Shown here in pieces: positions 1-12,249 of a stretch of 64,000 nucleotides of DNA. Source of the DNA: Symbiodinium sp. CCMP2592 (lineage: Eukaryota; Sar; Dinophyceae; Suessiales; Symbiodiniaceae); the NCBI GenBank assembly GCA_905221615.1, contig CAJNDT010001002.1:396001-460000 (forward strand), in the 5' to 3' direction. Numbering within the stretch: the first letter of the stretch is position 1; every line of letters starts with the position of its first letter. The notes under the pieces are model-generated. The model was given only the letters and a program-made list of their open reading frames with translations, ran no database searches and was not told the origin of the DNA. The translations under genes and the position numbers were made by a program.

Positions 1-3000
1 CGTCTCAAGGTCCAACGAAAAGCTGCTGCCTGGGTTGCTTACTCCTTTAAAATGGAGAATCTGAAAAAGGGTGCGGTGTGTAGGGTTTACGAGCCCCTGT
101 GAGAGCCCGGGTCCAACATCAGCTTCGAGAAATGGTTTAAGACACGGTGTGCAGCGCGGCCCCAGATCCCTGGTGACTTGCTATCCCTCTTTGATGTGGG
201 TTTAGACCCTCGCCGTGACCTGACACAGGGAGCTATAAGTGCACAAACTTGTAGCTTGTCTTCTCCAAGTCTGCGCACCCTGCCTAGCGAGTTGGGCCTA
301 GCAAGCAACCCGACACCCCTGAGTCCCATGCCCTAAAAGCCGGAATCCCGAAGCTGAAATTTTGTGCCCTCAAGCCCCAAACAAGAAGCCGAAGAGCCAC
401 CGAACTAATCCTCCTAGCTTCGAAGCCGTCGGCCCGAAGCGCGGCTCCAGGCCAAGATGATTCTCAGGCAAAAGGTCTCAGAATACCGGCCTCTTCGTGC
501 ATAATCGCGACTCGGCAGAACGGGTGCCTGGGCTAGCAGACCTAGTTGCCGTTGAAAGTCCCAGACCCTTGCTGCAGCAGGCTTCAACCCGAACAGCCAT
601 CTCAACCCTAAGCCCTATACATAAACCTTGAACCCTAGCCGAAACCAAAAACGGTATGATGTTTCCCGAAGTCGGCCTCACAATCTTCTTATTTTGTTAG
701 CAAAGTCACCCGGCTATTTTACGGTGCAGTGACTATACGAGCGCTATCATGCAAGGACGCGGCCGTTTCCCTGGTTTTGTGGACAGGCCTCGTGACGGCC
801 TTAGAAGGAGAGCCGCAGGGCTGGCCGAGGGCGCCCAAGGCTTCAAGCGGGCCAGCTCGACTCAAGCTGGACTCCTAAACCCCAAGCCATCCCAAGACAA
901 ACCTTAAACCTTAAGCGTTAGAGCCCTGGCAGTAAACGCAAAGGCTCTGACGTCCTAGAGCCAACCTGGGCCGACGGCTTTCGCAAGTGTTTCCCCACTG
1001 GGCCTGATGGAGCCGTCGTTGGCCCAAGTTTCCGAGCCCATGCGCGGTGCCGGAGCCCAGATGCGCAAAGCTATGCTTAAGCCTGCCCTTTGGCCTATCC
1101 ATCGCCGAACACATCTTCTTACACATCTGTCGATCGGTCTACACAAGCACTTAGGCACATACATGCGTGCATACATGCAGCATGAAGATGTCCGTACGTC
1201 CACACATCCACACATTGACTTGTGCAGAGGGGGGTCTCACATGTATATATGCTTTTGTGGCGAAGCACGCTCCGTTTTAATGGCATACCATTGCATAAGG
1301 TGTCATACGAAGATGGAGAAAGCGTCACGCAGCCATGAAGCGAAACAGCGGCTTGTAAGGGGGCGACATGCTCATAGAGAATGCCCAGGAGACTTGGCAG
1401 TCGTGTTCATGCCACGACTGATGGTGCATGCATGCTCCTAGTTGCATTTCACTCATCCGGAACTGTTTTCGAAACCCTAGGAAACTCGGGACCGGCTGGC
1501 AACGGAACGCCAAATTCTAAGAACCGTCAGCACAGTAAGCCTAAGTTTTGTTGCGGATGCGGGCTGCTGACAAGGCGCACCTGCGTAATCAGCGCAGCAG
1601 ATAGGTCCCGTGGCAGACCCGTGCGCGGGGCTCTTGAGAAGTGTCGTAGAGCAGCATCAGCCCAAGTACCAAAGCCAATCATGACAAGACACTCACCTCT
1701 CTGGGATGCCCATCGCACTCCTTGGAATCATGGCTGCCAGTGGATGCCACAAGCCCAGTATGTAATCATCGCGCCCTGATGCCACCAATCCAATGTAGCA
1801 ACCCGCGTAATCCATGAGCCCTGCGCTGGGGCATGTCCATGCCGGTCGAGGGTTCCAGCAGTGGAAGGGCCCCGGAGCGAGGCTACGGGCAGCCGAAGAC
1901 CTCAACAAGCGGAACCCCCCCAAAGAGCACTTTCGGGTTTAGGGTTAGGGCCCAGAACATCGAGCACAACTCTCCTGAAGAGGCTTTTTGGATTTGGGGT
2001 CTGGGCGTTGTGAGTTGTGTGCTTCACGTTCAATCTATCAAAAGCCAAAATCCCACGCCCCACGCCCACCAAACCCTATATCAAAAATACATCGAGCCCT
2101 GGAATCCTGCACGAACAAACTCTACAACCCGAGAACTGGACTCCTATACACAAAAAACCCACAAGCGAGATCTGAATTTTCCGTGATCATGATTCTGTTC
2201 ACCATTTTTATATGCAGACCCTGCTTGCCAAGCCTTGTCCAGCTGCAAGCGTCAAGAAAAGCAACCCTGAGCCCCAAAACCCTGCAAAAAGCGAGCCCTA
2301 AACCCCTTAAAGCCCCTTAAACTAAACCCCAGACCTGAAATCAGTGAGCCAGTCTGGAGGGCCTTCCCGGCCCTGCAACGCTAAGCAGTGGCCCCATGCC
2401 AAAGTCATCCGCGCTTGCAGAAAAGGTCCTGTGGTCTAGTATGTCAGATAAGCGACTGTTTTATATGCATGCGATGTAATGTACAGTAATGTCAATGCTT
2501 TAGGTGTGTCTGTGTGTGTGTGTGTGTATGTGTATATACTGTATATATACATGTAGAAATATCGGCATGTATGCATATGCATGTTATACCTATACGTTGA
2601 TATACACACAGATACACATGTGTAATGATATATGTATATATATATATATATGTATATGAATCGTTGCTATTTGGTTTGAGGGTTCAGAGCCTGTACAGAG
2701 TTGCACTATGTAGCCTGATGGTTCCATTCACTGTGTATTCGATGGTTGAAACTCTAAAACCCTCCAAGCGGACGCATCTCGTCCGAAGCCTAAAGCCCCA
2801 AGCCGCACTGCGCATTTGGCTGTTCTGCTGTCGTGTCTTTCGTATTGTTTCCAACGGAGATTTTTTTGATAATACATGAGCCTCCGTGCAGACCCCAGGT
2901 AATTTTTAACAAAGCTAGAAGAAAGCAGAGACCCAGTTTTCAGAAGCCTTCTTGTCAGGGTTTTTAGCGGGCTGCCTCTGGAGCCCACCGTTTGTGCCAG

Positions 3001-4752
3001 CCGCTCCCGGCGCATTGCACAGACGACTCCACCCTCGAAGATGAAGCCCTGAAGCCCTGAAGCCCGGAAGCCGAAACGTTAAACAGGAAATCCTCGCACT
3101 GCTGCGTCCAGGGTTAGCTCGGAGGGCTTTCATGGACGGCACATTGTAGAGACGAAGTGCCGGAAGAGAAGCCCAGCCGTCGCTCGGTTGCGGTGTTGGT
3201 TCCTGGTTTCTTCAACTTTGCCCCCTTACAAGTCTCTCGGACTTCAGGTTCTAGTTTCAAGCTTGCCACCTGAAATCCCCAATCGCCCCAAACCCCTTAT
3301 TCTTATTGAGTCTTATTCTTAGTGTTACCGTCCTGTTGGCAGATCTCGATCCTGCTAGCCTACAGCTGCTGGGGATGACGCATCTCGTTGTGGTTTGCAA
3401 GGTTTCTTTCAAGGTCGGTTTTGCCCAGTCGCTTGCAAGGAGCAAGCCGCCTGGGAGTTCCAGGCGATCCTGAGCTATGTATGGTTTTACTTGCATGATG
3501 CAGCGAAAACTCTGTGGGAATGTTGTATCACCCACCACTTGCCTCCCCTAGACAAGAGTCAAAGCCTGAACCCCGAGGACGCGCAGCAATGGAGCAGTGA
3601 AGCATCAGAATGACGCGCACAATGAGGCCCGTTCAGTGCACCTGCTTATGCATCGTCAACACTCTTTCTTCCCTGAACTCTTCCCTCACCCTAAGGCCCT
3701 AAACTTCCCTAAAGCGTTTCTTTGCCCAAGACCAATCGTCCCAAGTCCAACAGTAAAGCTCAGATCCGGGGCACATGAAACGACCAGGAAAAGCAACTGC
3801 CAAGCTCTTCCGGGGCTCGTCTTGCAGATGAAACGGTGAGTCAGACAAACACGAAAGCGAGAGGAGAAATGAAAAGCGACGGAGAGGTAGAGAGCGAGAC
3901 TGACACACGCGCACGCACACAGACGAAGAGAGCAGCTTGGTAGAATAAAGAAGTCGGAAGTGGTAGGGCGCGCACTTCCGTCTACGTTCTAGCATGCCTT
4001 GCAGTTCTCTGCATGCTGTCCTTGTGAGGATGGGAGTCTACAGAACCCTTCTCATTGCACTCGGACGGACCGTCAGCTCGCGCGCATAACTCGCAGTATC
4101 CATGCATTTCCGACGGTCGCTCACCACCACTCGCGACCTTCACTGCCGTAGTTCTTGCGAAAGCTTCTACCATGCGTATCCTCCTGCTACGGGAACTGGA
4201 TCGGCCGTGATTCTCAGCGGCAGGGACAGCCGGTAATAGCAGCAACGCCGGGAGTGTGCAGTAGGAGTGCAAAAATCGTCGTGGAGATGTCTCCTGAGCT
4301 GTTAATGGCGACTGGAAATTCCACCCGCTGTGGTGCTGGCAACGGCAGGGAATGTGATGGTACTGGTGGCAGTGGTTTTGCTAGCACTTAGCACTGACCG
4401 GTGAAAAGCAAGCAAAGAATAAGCCTGCAACAAAAGCAGCAACACCAAGAAACTGCACAGAGTGGGTGCTCTTTCGTGTTTGTAGGCTTCTTTTGCTTCT
4501 GACCGTCCAAGCGGTCGCAGCAGGCTACTTATGCAGCTGGTTTTTATTCCAACTCTTTCCTTTCGCCTGTGTCTATCACTGCTGTTCTTTTGAGAACGTT
4601 TGCGCTGCTGCTGCTGCTGCTGCTGCAGTGACTGTGGAGATTGGAACTGCTGCGTTTGTTCTAGTAACTTTCAGTGACACTGCCTCGTTTGCTATCGCAG
4701 CCTTTGCTGGACATACGTTGCAATCCCTCGCGGCTGACAGCTAACGGAGTCC

Positions 4753-4753
<1 letters not shown>

Positions 4754-4783
<30 letters not shown>
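4754..4783. repeat. (GA)n dinucleotide microsatellite
   Basis: About 15 perfect GA units, lying 130 bp downstream of a (CTG)n tract at 4606-4627. It has no coding significance. Confidence 0.95.
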
Positions 4784-4785
<2 letters not shown>

Positions 4786-6045
4786 TGCAATCCCCAGAAG
4801 ATCCCGAGTTGGACAGCTTTCAGGTGGCTTGGATGGGCGCTTTGGCCTGTGTTTCTCTTCCAAAATGCAGTGCCCTCAGTCGGCTCGCTACTATTACTAT
4901 CATTCTTTCATTCTCTACTAACCAAAGGTAAGTTGGGAGGTTCCAGCTGAGTTTGTCCCTGTGGTTCGCCAGGTCCAAGAGTCCAAGGTTCTTCGCGGCT
5001 ATCACGTTCGTCTTGAGGGATCTTGCGTGGCTTTGCTGGGTTGCGTCATTCTAGTTTCAGGCTCTTGAGTCCCCAGTTTACTCGGAAAAGCATCAACACA
5101 ACGAATTGCAGTTTATGCAGCTAGAGTATCTGCGCGATCCCGTTGCCAGTGCGTTCGGTCCCTAGCTTCCCAGATGACCGAGGAAGCGAAGAATCAACCA
5201 TAGGATCCTGTTGCGTTGCAGAGTCTTGTCATTAGTCTTGTTGGGTGCGCTTGATATCACAAACTGTTTGGTCAACTGCTGGACGTTGTTGAACCGAGGG
5301 CTTTATGTATTGGTGGATTGGGATGTCATCTGGACTCAACCCTAGACTGGGTAAGTGAACTTGTTGAGTGGTCGCAAACTTACAACAGACGAACCAGAAT
5401 CGCTGCAGACCTTGCCAGGCCTGTCCGAGTGTGAGCGCCAAAAAATCCAGAACCTCTACAAGGAGAAACCTGCCACAGGATTCCTTATTATGCATGTAGT
5501 GTTCAGCTTCCCAAGAACCCCTACTCTAATATTTTCGGCTCCTATATGAAACACTACACCCTGAACCCGAAGCCCTTGAAGATGCACTCTGCAAACCGTC
5601 ACGTATTTGTCAGGCTTCGGCTGCGACACCCAGTTCCACGGCCCTCGCCGAGGACTTCAGGGATCTGGGTTTTAGGGTATAGGGCTTGAGCAGGGACTGC
5701 AATGCACGATTCAGCTCCTGCTAAAAAAAAGGGTATAGGGCTTAAGGGTTGGGGGTGACTTTGCAAGTAAGCCGCGTCAACACTGCAGCAAACCAGCAAA
5801 GGCAACAATGACAATAGCACTGCGAGTGTCATCAACATTTCTGGAGCGCTGCAACCGGCAGTGTCAGTGCTGCTAGAATTTTCGTGCCACTTCCTATGCC
5901 TTCAGGCCTTAAGGCCGTAAAGCAAAAGCCAGCATATAGGGGCCTGAAGAGACAGTAGTAGTGTCAGTGTGTCAGGGTGCCACAGGGCTTTGTAAGGGTT
6001 TTATGAAAGTCTGAATACCTAGTGACTAGTCAGAGTAGAGTACCG

Positions 6046-6157
6046 ATATGGGGGTTTCCGAAGATAGGGGACCCTAATATAGTACCCTAAATAGTAGGAT
6101 CCTTATGTTAAGGACCCCCTAAATATGGTACACCCCTATTTGCGGAAACTCCCATAT
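6046..6157. repeat. Foldback (inverted-repeat) element, about 112 bp
   Basis: The left arm 6046-6070 and the right arm 6133-6157 are reverse complements at 22 of 25 positions. The centre contains a second, shorter inverted pair (CCTTA / TAAGG near 6102-6114) and partly symmetrical GTACC...GGTAC blocks. It looks like a short MITE or foldback element, although no clear target-site duplication was seen. The arms are perfect enough to form a cruciform or an RNA hairpin. Confidence 0.6.
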
Positions 6158-9100
6158 GATGAAATTCGAACAAACACCAGACCCAAAGTGGGGAAAGCAC
6201 GAACCTTGAAATCCACCAGTTTCCAGAGCCTGGAGGCTCGAGATTGCATGCTCCGAGGCGGTTTGGGGGCTCAGCTCCTATCCTTGTCAGGGAGTCGTGT
6301 GCCGTGTTTGGGGCTCCTGTTCCCAGAGCTCACGAGCCTTGTAAGTCCCGAAAGCATTGCAGTGGGGATTGGGGCCACCTGTCTGAACCAAGATGATTTG
6401 ATTGATGGTTCGCCAAGTTGTGGGAGCTTTAAAGCTTCTTGAAGCCGAAGAGCTCTGTGAAGTCGGCCCTAGGCAAACTCGACCTCTTCAAGGATGGGGG
6501 TGGCGGACATACTGCGAGGCCCTCCTCATGATTAGTCCATGGCTATCATTAGAGACTATAAGGTTTCGGCCTTAGCCCCACGGTTTCTCCGTCGAACGGC
6601 ACTCATCTTCAAGGTCGTGATCGTCGTCGTGCTCCCTAGGCGAATTACCAACGTCGCCGTCGTCATCGTCACTATCACCATCATCATGGTTGTTGTTGAA
6701 GGGCCCAGGCTCCGGGACTTTGAAAAATCCTCACGGCGAAATATGCTAGGAGCAAGCTTGGGCGATGCCCAGTGCTTCTTAGCCACAATGCAGTGATGCC
6801 TTAGACGCATGTAGCTTGTTCACTGACCTGTGGCTAAATCGGAACGGGCTTCCTGATAGGCTCCGATGACTCGCGAGATGACATCGTAAGCACTGGGTCC
6901 ATCAGTATGAATGTAGTCACACTCAGTTGCTATAGCATGCGCAGGAACATTGTTTCAAACACTTCGAGTGGGATGAGAACTAATCACGACTCGAGCGGCC
7001 GTGCTGATCACCTTGTTTGAGTCAATTGTATGCCTCCAGGGCCCCAGATGCGTTACCACACCAGATCACCCCAGGCTTCACCACCCTAAGCCCCAAACTT
7101 ACAACACCCTCAGCGACTCAATTCCTTCAACACCCGAGGCCCTGACTCTTTCCAAAAAAGAAACCCAGTAGCCGAAAGCCCAAGCTCTGACAGATGTCGG
7201 TTCACGCCTTGCCCGGCTCTGTCCACCGAGGCCTTGCAAGTGTCGTACAGGGTTAGCTTGGAGGTTTGAGGGCTCAGGGCTCAGGGGATTCTCAACAAGA
7301 GTGTAGAAGCCTGCATGACCCCAAACCTTATGCTAAAGAGATTGCCGAAATATTCCACCTCCCGGAATCTTCCGCTGCGGATTCCCGGCATTCCGGAAGC
7401 GGGCTTGCCGGAATCCTCATCGCTGTGGCCGCATAAAAACCCTGCATTGATCTTGAACAGCCCTTAACACCTTAGTTCAACCTTGAAGAACCCTTCAACG
7501 ACAGACGTAAACCTGCACGCCAACCCAGATCTTCTACAGCTGCGTTGCTCCGGAGTTGGCCAGCGAGGTCCGGGGCTGGCTTTTGTTTTGGGGGCAGGTT
7601 TAGGGCTTGTGACGCTCTAAGATGCAGGGTTGCAGGCTTTGAAAATGGTGTTTGACTATTGGCAGATTCCATGTGTACATCCCTAATTGGAGACGAAACC
7701 GTAGAGTCTTAAACGCAGCCCTTCCGGCTTAAAAAACTACACGCCTTGGCGCCAAGAACCGGAGAAGGCATGCTATTGTCAAGAATTCTTTGCCACACTT
7801 TTCGCGCTTGAGCTGAGGCCAGAGAGATCGCTGGTCCCTCAGTCCTTGGTCAGGGTCAGGGCTCACGGTGCGAGGGTAACGAGGTTTTCATGGAACTAAT
7901 CCCTAAATCCTAAGCCCAATGGGGGACCCTAAACTCAAGGAGAAAGTGTACCAGGCGACCCATACCTGGGCGGCTTGAAACTCCGAAAACCCAACCCAGA
8001 GATCGCACGCTGACGCATAGCATGAGTGTTGTAGACCCCAATCAAGCCCGGAACTCTACAAACGGTCACACAGCCCGGATTGAACTCTGAGCTCCCTTGA
8101 CCCGAAGCTAGCAGGGCTAGCGAGATTTCATAAAAAACCCAAACCATAGATCTGTACCTCATTATATGTGCCTAAAGCCACAAACATCCGCAAACCCGCT
8201 CAGCCCTCAACCTTGGGATAGTTTCTTTATGCGCTGGCTACTGCAGAATGTCATGTATGCGAACATGAATATGAATGATTACTTCGATGTTGATTACGAC
8301 TAAGGTAAGGCAATATCATGTAAGATCGTTGAACATGTCAGAAATTAACACAACATTGTCAACCACAAGATAACCTATTAACATATGATGTAGCCTGATC
8401 TGATGAAAAAGACTCCAGTATGAGTTAAGATAAGACAAGGCGAAGTAGAGTAACAGAGTCGAGTATCATAAAACATATGACATAATAGAACATGATCTAC
8501 AATAATATGTTATTCTGCTATACTATTGTATATTCAGTATAGGAATATCACAATGTAGTATGATATCATAGCACGGCAGAGAGGGGCAGGATGCTACAAT
8601 TTGGTCTGGACGTTTTGTTTGCAGCTCCCTGCTGGGAGTCTGAAAGCATCCCTGCCTTGAAAAGCCTCAGGTACTACCCCCGAAACCCTCTTCGATTTAT
8701 GAAGACCCCTATATTACATCAATCGGACCAGTTGTGTTGTTAGCCTCAAAAGTACAAGACGTGCTTGTCTCTTAGAGTCGCTGCCGCTGTTGGCAAGAGT
8801 TTTTTCGATTATCAGTGCGATAATGCTTCTCCAAATTTGAATGGTCGAGCGCCCTCAATGGGACATTGACGGGCATTGCGCACTAACCCTATCTGGAATT
8901 CCAGACCGTAAACAAAAACTGAAACCCTACAGGGACGTTGCCTGTACGGCCCTACGCCCTAAAACTCGAACCTTTGTCAGTTGGGCGGGTGGGAAAAAAC
9001 GCGAGCCCTCCGCCTCTCACGAACCCTGAACTTCTCTGAATCCTGAACCCTAGCCCGACTTCCTGAAACCCAGAGTAAAAGCCCGCTACACCCTAAGCTC

Positions 9101-9412
9101 CCCCAAGCCCGAAACCCTGAACGTCCAAGCCCCCAAACCCTGAAACCATTTAAAACCTGAATCGTATCAGCAATGCTGAGGCTCTGACGCCCGTGGCTTA
9201 GGGATGTTTGTGAGTCTAGGCTGTCATGATAAGGGATAAGGGTTTATGCAAAAGGGGCTTTTCAGGTTTCAGAGGGTTGTTTTGTTTGGTCAGAGGGTTG
9301 CATGAGGTTTATGATGCGGGCTGCAAGATGTTTCCAGCAGCCCCTGCCCAGCAAAGCCCGCGACTGCTTTCACGGGGAAGCACTTCCGGCACTTGCCTGC
9401 CGCAAGTCTCGA

Positions 9413-9616
9413 CACAGACAGACAGAAAGACAGATGCGACAGAGACAGAGACGAGGCCGGACACGGAGACAGACAGGGAGACAGACATCTAGACAGAGAA
9501 ACAGACAGCGAGACAGACAGAGACACAGACAGAGACACAGACCGAGAGACGGACAGAGACAAACAGAGAGACCGATAGGCGGACAGACAGACAGACAGAC
9601 AGGTAGACAGACAGAC
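9413..9616. repeat. GACA-rich tetranucleotide microsatellite
   Basis: About 200 bp of GACA/GAGACA units. Frames through it encode only Asp/Arg/Thr/Gln-rich or Ser/Leu/Val/Cys-rich low-complexity peptides, so it is not a gene. A second plus-strand GACA tract lies at 21858-22203, and a CTGT tract of opposite orientation lies at 49080-49450. Confidence 0.9.
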
Positions 9617-9619
9617 ATG

Positions 9620-12240
9620 CATTCACTAACTGCAGCAAAGCCATCCATAAAACCTGCGAAGCCCGCATCCGACCCTGTACTACAGCCTTGTTCTAATTAT
9701 TCAGGCCCCTATATTACATAAGGGCATACTGGCTGGTGGCTGGTGCTCACTCGGTAGGATTGTCTCGAGCCTTTCGGGAGGTTCTCCAAATTAGCTGCTT
9801 AACGCCGTGTGTCCTTTCTCTTCCACCGGGCCCATAACTTGGTCGCAGTGTGTAACTGCAGTGGTTGTCCGAGGCTGCACGTCCCCTGCAGCCATTGTGC
9901 ACAAGACAACGCTCCGGCCTCATGGACCATGAAGCTTTGGTGTTGACATCCTGTTGCTGGGTCCTCTTCTGTTTCGAGTATGATATTCCGCTTGGCCCGT
10001 TCCAAGCATGTGGGCATCCACACAAAACCTCGCATGCAAGGCGACGTTCAGGCTCGACGAATCCAGTTCAAAGTTGGTACTTACCCTTTTCATAGTGTGG
10101 CAGCTATGGGTAACCTTCAGGGCTTCGAATGGCCTCACTGACCCAGCTTTACAGTAAATTGAAGCATGGCACCAACACCGAACAGAAGCCAAAAGAAGTC
10201 ATAGTACTTGCCAGTCCTACGCACACCGTGGGGTCTGAACACAATCTCAATCGCTGGCTGCCGCCTGCACCGAGCGAGTTGACAAGCCCACACGGTTGTC
10301 ACGTTGCCTGCTTGGCTCCAGCCAGCTGCAAAGGGCGGCGGCGTTTGAAAGCATCCTTTTTGGTTTAGTGCCTCGGGCTCTGGGGCTTTGAAATGCCAGG
10401 CTACAGCAGACATCTGGGTTCTCAATTTTAAGGTCGGGGTTGAGGCTGGAGTAGGTCTGCTTTCGTTTGGGAGCATGGAGGGTGAGGTTGTGGACCTGTT
10501 GAAGAATACAGGTTTGACGCCTTGAGCCTCGGAGAGTTTTCGAAGCCCGTGACATGATCGCTGCCCGCGTCATTGGCCGACAGCACAGCTTCATGCGCCA
10601 TCAAGGCCGGGCCACCGTCAGTCTGCCTTCTTTAAGCTCGGAAAGGAATGCACAGCAGGTCCAGTAGCAAATGCAGTATCCAGGTATTTTGCGACTGAGT
10701 GGGTTGTCTGGGCTCTCCCAAGTTTTCAACAAGGCCGATAAAGCTGCTACAGCTACGTAGCAGCTACGTCGTCTACGTGCTTCAGGGGCGCTTTCTGGAG
10801 TCTTCCGGTTGAAGCTTAGGCTCAGGATGGCTCAGGTTTCCGGGTAAGCGAAGTCCTTGCAACGGGAAGGATGGAACTGAGCTTGTGGCAGCCCGCCTTT
10901 CCTTTCCAGACGTAAAGCGTGGCTGCCTATCGTGAAGATGCCGGACCGGAGACCTGATCCGCTGACTCCCGTCTCAAGCCGCCCTTTTCAGTGTCTTTTT
11001 CCGTGCTTCCCTCCGGCTTCTTGAGCTCTTCGGGTTCCCGGGTTCCCGGGCTCATGGTTTGTTTTTCCCCATGTGGTTGTTGCCCGGGCCAGCTTGCCGC
11101 GGCATGTATTTCAGAGCCCTGTAAACCCAAGGCTCTCAAGGCGCTGAAGCCCAAAGCCCCGAAGCCCCAAAGCTGTCGAATCTCAGTGATGAAGCCCTCT
11201 ACCCTGTAGGAACCTTCAACCCTAAAATTAGCATGACTGGAGCCTTGAAATCCTCAACTCCTCAATTAATGTCGACGCCTGATCAAAAACACACCTACAC
11301 TGGGGTCCTACTACCAAGGCTGGTACACCAGGTGTTTTTTTCAGGGGTTTACACCACCCAACTAATCAAAGAGTCTTGAAGACGAAGACCCCCAAGACTT
11401 GAAGCCCCACTGCTCATGCTTCGCATGCAGGCTCCCCCGTTTCAAGCCGGCGCACCAGTTCCAAGGCTTGGGGGAGCATTTCGGAGGTCTAGAACGCTGA
11501 GGGGGATATCCATCCGTAGAATACGTAAAGATCGTTCTAATTCTCTGGAAACTCCCATGGTCTCCCATGTATCGTTCTCTTAGGGCCAGGTCAGATCGCG
11601 GACCCTACCTGTAGGAATGTGGGGATGTAGGGTTCCTTAGTTATGAAACGCCCGAAATCCCCAAAGAGAGTAGGTCTTGCATGTGGGTTGCGGGTTCCGG
11701 GGAGAAGGAGCGGCAGGCAAAAGGGACTCCCGAGCCTTAATGAGCCTCGGGACACAAACGCCACAACCTGGCTTTCAAATCCAAAGTGGAGTAAAGCTTT
11801 GATGGCCAGGGTCTTAAGAAGCTTCGTGAGTGAGCACAACGCAGGAATTGTATTCAGTAGGTTCTGAGCATCTAGACCCTTGTTTCAGTCAACGCAGACC
11901 GCGAACCACATGCCTCGCCTGTTCTTTCCGAGTGTGAGCACCGAAACCTCCAAAGAAACGCCAAGGATGTACAGACATTGTGCTGCAGCTCCACGTTTTC
12001 CGCCGTCTGGCGCTTCCTGGAGATTCCCTGGTCCAGGCCGGGGCCTCGATCCCAAACCATCGAAGGTCAGGGTGCATCCGTCGGGGTCTACCCACAAGAT
12101 ACGGGAGAGCTGCAGCAGAGCAAAATAGGAGCACGTGGACGGTGGCTGCGTGACGACCACCTCCTTTGCGGTGGCTGTTGGTAGCCGAGACGCCCGATGA
12201 TTAGTAGCGAGATTGCCTTACATACTGTCCTTAGTTCAAC
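9620..12240. other. Intergenic, no gene recognised
   Basis: Several 60-115 residue frames overlap on both strands (for example 9799-10192 and 10135-10594), but none shows a domain or a better codon pattern than its antisense partner. A perfect 8-bp hairpin (GCTGCTAC/GTAGCAGC) lies at 10743-10764. One copy of the dispersed CCGAGTGTGAGC motif is at 11928. Confidence 0.55.
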
Positions 12241-12249
12241 GAAGAAGAC

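Larger units (their letters stand above)
1..9400. other. Intergenic, telomere-like-heptamer-rich DNA without a convincing gene
   Basis: No open frame here has a recognisable domain or a convincing codon pattern, and overlapping short frames on both strands are equally open. The plus strand is full of degenerate heptamers of the type CCCTAAA, CCCTGAA, CCCGAAG and AAGCCCT, for example around 3045-3080, 7080-7120 and 9030-9150. Small microsatellites are (TG)n near 2510-2527, (TA)n near 2629-2652, (CTG)n at 4606-4627 and (GA)n at 4754-4783. A foldback element at 6046-6157 is listed separately. Spliced host exons could be hidden here, but none stands out by eye. Confidence 0.6.
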
